The notes under the pieces: generated by a model
Seen by the model: only the letters and a program-made list of their open reading frames with translations
Database searches by the model: none
What the model was told of the DNA's origin: nothing
Shown here: piece after piece, positions 62,786-64,000 of the stretch
How positions within the stretch are numbered: position 1 is the first letter of the stretch
Layout of the letters: each line of letters begins with the position of its first letter
Program-made: the position numbers and the translations under genes
Assembly (NCBI RefSeq): GCF_003148765.1
Contig: NZ_QGGV01000002.1
Span: 186,001-250,000, forward strand
DNA: 64,000 nt
DNA from: Silicimonas algicola
GTDB taxonomy: Bacteria > Pseudomonadota > Alphaproteobacteria > Rhodobacterales > Rhodobacteraceae
Direction of reading: 5' to 3'

Positions 62786-64000
62786 TCATACCATCATTAC
62801 GCCTGCATCCTCGAGTGCGGAACGAACAACAACACCGTCCATTTCACCTATATTGGCGTTTGTATCCTTAGACATTGCAGCGGCGTAACCGCAAGCCTCT
62901 CCAATCGCAAGGCAGGTGCCCATTACCCGAACTGAACCAAACGCTTGATCGGACGCCGAGATGCCGCGGCCACTGACAAGGAGATTGTCGAGCGTTGTGG
63001 GCACCAATGACTTGAACGAAATGCCAAAGCGTCCGCCACCAACACGCTGAAATCTCGCTGCACCGTCAATTGGATCGTGGATGTCGATTGGATAACCACA
63101 AAGCGCGATGCTGTCGTCTGGAATGTGACCCTCGATCGCGTCTTCATCGCTCAGCGTGTAAACCCCGTCGATATGCCGAGTCTCACGGATTCCGATATAT
63201 GGAGACGTCCGGGTGATATAAGCCTCTTCGAAGCCAGGAATATTCTCTCGCATGAACTTCGCAAACTCTACCGCGATTCGACGCGACGCGACTTCGGCCC
63301 TTGAAAGCTCGCGGGCGTCAGCGCCGTTCATGCCGATAATCTTGACAGCGTTTAGATTAACAATCTTGGGATAGATCGAATTGCCCCAGCACGTGCCTTT
63401 GTCCCCAAGACGGATTCCGATTTTCTCGACCTGTTCGCGCCAAGGCGTGAAGTTCAGAGCGAACCAGACGTAGTCCTCGGCATCCATGCCTGGTTTGACA
63501 GCCATACCGAAGCCCTCGCCGATAGCTTCCATCATCCGAGTAATGTCAACTGGCGCCATCGAAAGGCCCAGAGTCATGGGCTGCATGGCCCCGTCTCCGA
63601 AACGACCGCTGCGGACAGGAACTCCCGCCCGGAACGCTATGTCGGCATGCCCGGTCGCGTCAACAAAAGAACGAGCGATGAATTCTATTTCGCCGCTATT
63701 TGACCAGGCCTTCACCGAGGCCAGCCTCCGGCCCTCTACGATCGGCTCCGTCGCAAGCGTGTGAAACCAACATTCGACACCAGCTTCTTCGAGCATATCG
63801 AGCGCACATTTCTGTAGCACCGCCATGTCGACTGGTGTGGTGGAATACATGTGTGCGTTTTGCAGATGAGTGGGTCCGGTTGATCCACCCTCATCAATAC
63901 AGCGTTGAATCAATTCCCAAGACACGCCCCCAACGACGCGGTTGCCATGGTCATCCTGAAATCCGTGCAGACATAGTCCTACATTGACAGTGCCGGCAAC
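62786..64000 (-). CDS. FAD-dependent oxidoreductase (FAD_oxidored family), N-terminus beyond window
   Basis: The frame is open to the right edge; 404 residues are visible and the N-terminal FAD-binding motif lies outside. Visible parts: FQDDHGNRVVGGVSWELIQRCIDEGG, DATGHADIAFRAGVPVRSGRFGDGA, SPYIGIRETRHIDGVYTLSDEDA, and QAFGSVRVMGTCLAIGEACGYAAAM. It is the third member of the family found at 48564 and 49924. It heads, or is inside, the operon with the SdhA-type flavoprotein and deoR, 58 bases upstream of the former. Confidence 0.88.
   Translation of the reverse strand, partial: VAGTVNVGLCLHGFQDDHGNRVVGGVSWELIQRCIDEGGSTGPTHLQNAHMYSTTPVDMAVLQKCALDMLEEAGVECWFHTLATEPIVEGRRLASVKAWSNSGEIEFIARSFVDATGHADIAFRAGVPVRSGRFGDGAMQPMTLGLSMAPVDITRMMEAIGEGFGMAVKPGMDAEDYVWFALNFTPWREQVEKIGIRLGDKGTCWGNSIYPKIVNLNAVKIIGMNGADARELSRAEVASRRIAVEFAKFMRENIPGFEEAYITRTSPYIGIRETRHIDGVYTLSDEDAIEGHIPDDSIALCGYPIDIHDPIDGAARFQRVGGGRFGISFKSLVPTTLDNLLVSGRGISASDQAFGSVRVMGTCLAIGEACGYAAAMSKDTNANIGEMDGVVVRSALEDAGVMMV

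Overview
The window looks like a chromosomal segment of a high-GC alphaproteobacterium, most likely of the order Rhodobacterales. This is inferred from gene content: a pdhA-pdhB-pdhC cluster in which E1 beta carries its own lipoyl domain, a VPLPA-CTERM sorted protein, a pgk-fda pair with a class I aldolase, and tandem cyclophilins. No rRNA, CRISPR array or complete insertion sequence was seen.

Bases 1-11,840 are core metabolism: pyruvate dehydrogenase E2, E1 beta and E1 alpha (minus strand), a VPLPA-CTERM protein with a frameshifted signal peptide, a small hydrolase, an FtsB-like protein, class I aldolase and phosphoglycerate kinase, two cyclophilins, a DMT exporter, enolase and tRNA-Val(CAC). 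Bases 11,841-15,750, between tRNA-Val and a convergent tRNA-Tyr(GTA), look like an acquired segment: a two-component system and an LpxE-like PAP2 phosphatase whose 3' end runs into a broken cyclase-type gene. Bases 15,751-26,133 return to host-like genes: an RlmB-type rRNA methyltransferase, a YeeE/SoxW sulfur pair, a MetE-like protein, a VOC protein, and a molybdate/tungstate locus (MOT1-type permease divergent from tupB-tupC-tupA, followed by a HTH/PBP-like regulator).

Bases 26,138-36,565 form a catabolic locus. A minus-strand operon (flavoprotein, TIM-barrel isomerase, BKACE enzyme) diverges from a LysR gene, which is followed by a tripartite tricarboxylate transporter (tctC-tctB-tctA), a shikimate/quinate dehydrogenase and a QuiC1-type 3-dehydroshikimate dehydratase fusion. 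The two operons share a 45-bp promoter element with identical internal spacing. The simplest reading is uptake of a shikimate- or quinate-like acid and conversion through 3-dehydroshikimate to protocatechuate.

A tRNA-Gly(TCC) gene is cut in its anticodon loop near 37,728 and is followed by an integrative element: tyrosine integrase, unknown protein, HTH protein, a primase-helicase of the VapE type, a decayed adenine methylase, a SLOG-family protein, and a G-rich repeat region (43,931-44,378) that could be its replication origin. From 44,876 to the right edge lies accessory catabolism: a minus-strand operon of a family 5 ABC transporter, two related flavoproteins, a GMC oxidoreductase fused to a gluconate-dehydrogenase-subunit-3-like domain, and an aldehyde dehydrogenase. 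Divergent from it is a helix-turn-helix protein fused to a citrate-synthase-like domain that lacks the catalytic aspartate. An acetamidase/formamidase, an IS5-type transposase remnant, a DeoR regulator and two more flavoproteins (the last cut by the window edge) follow.
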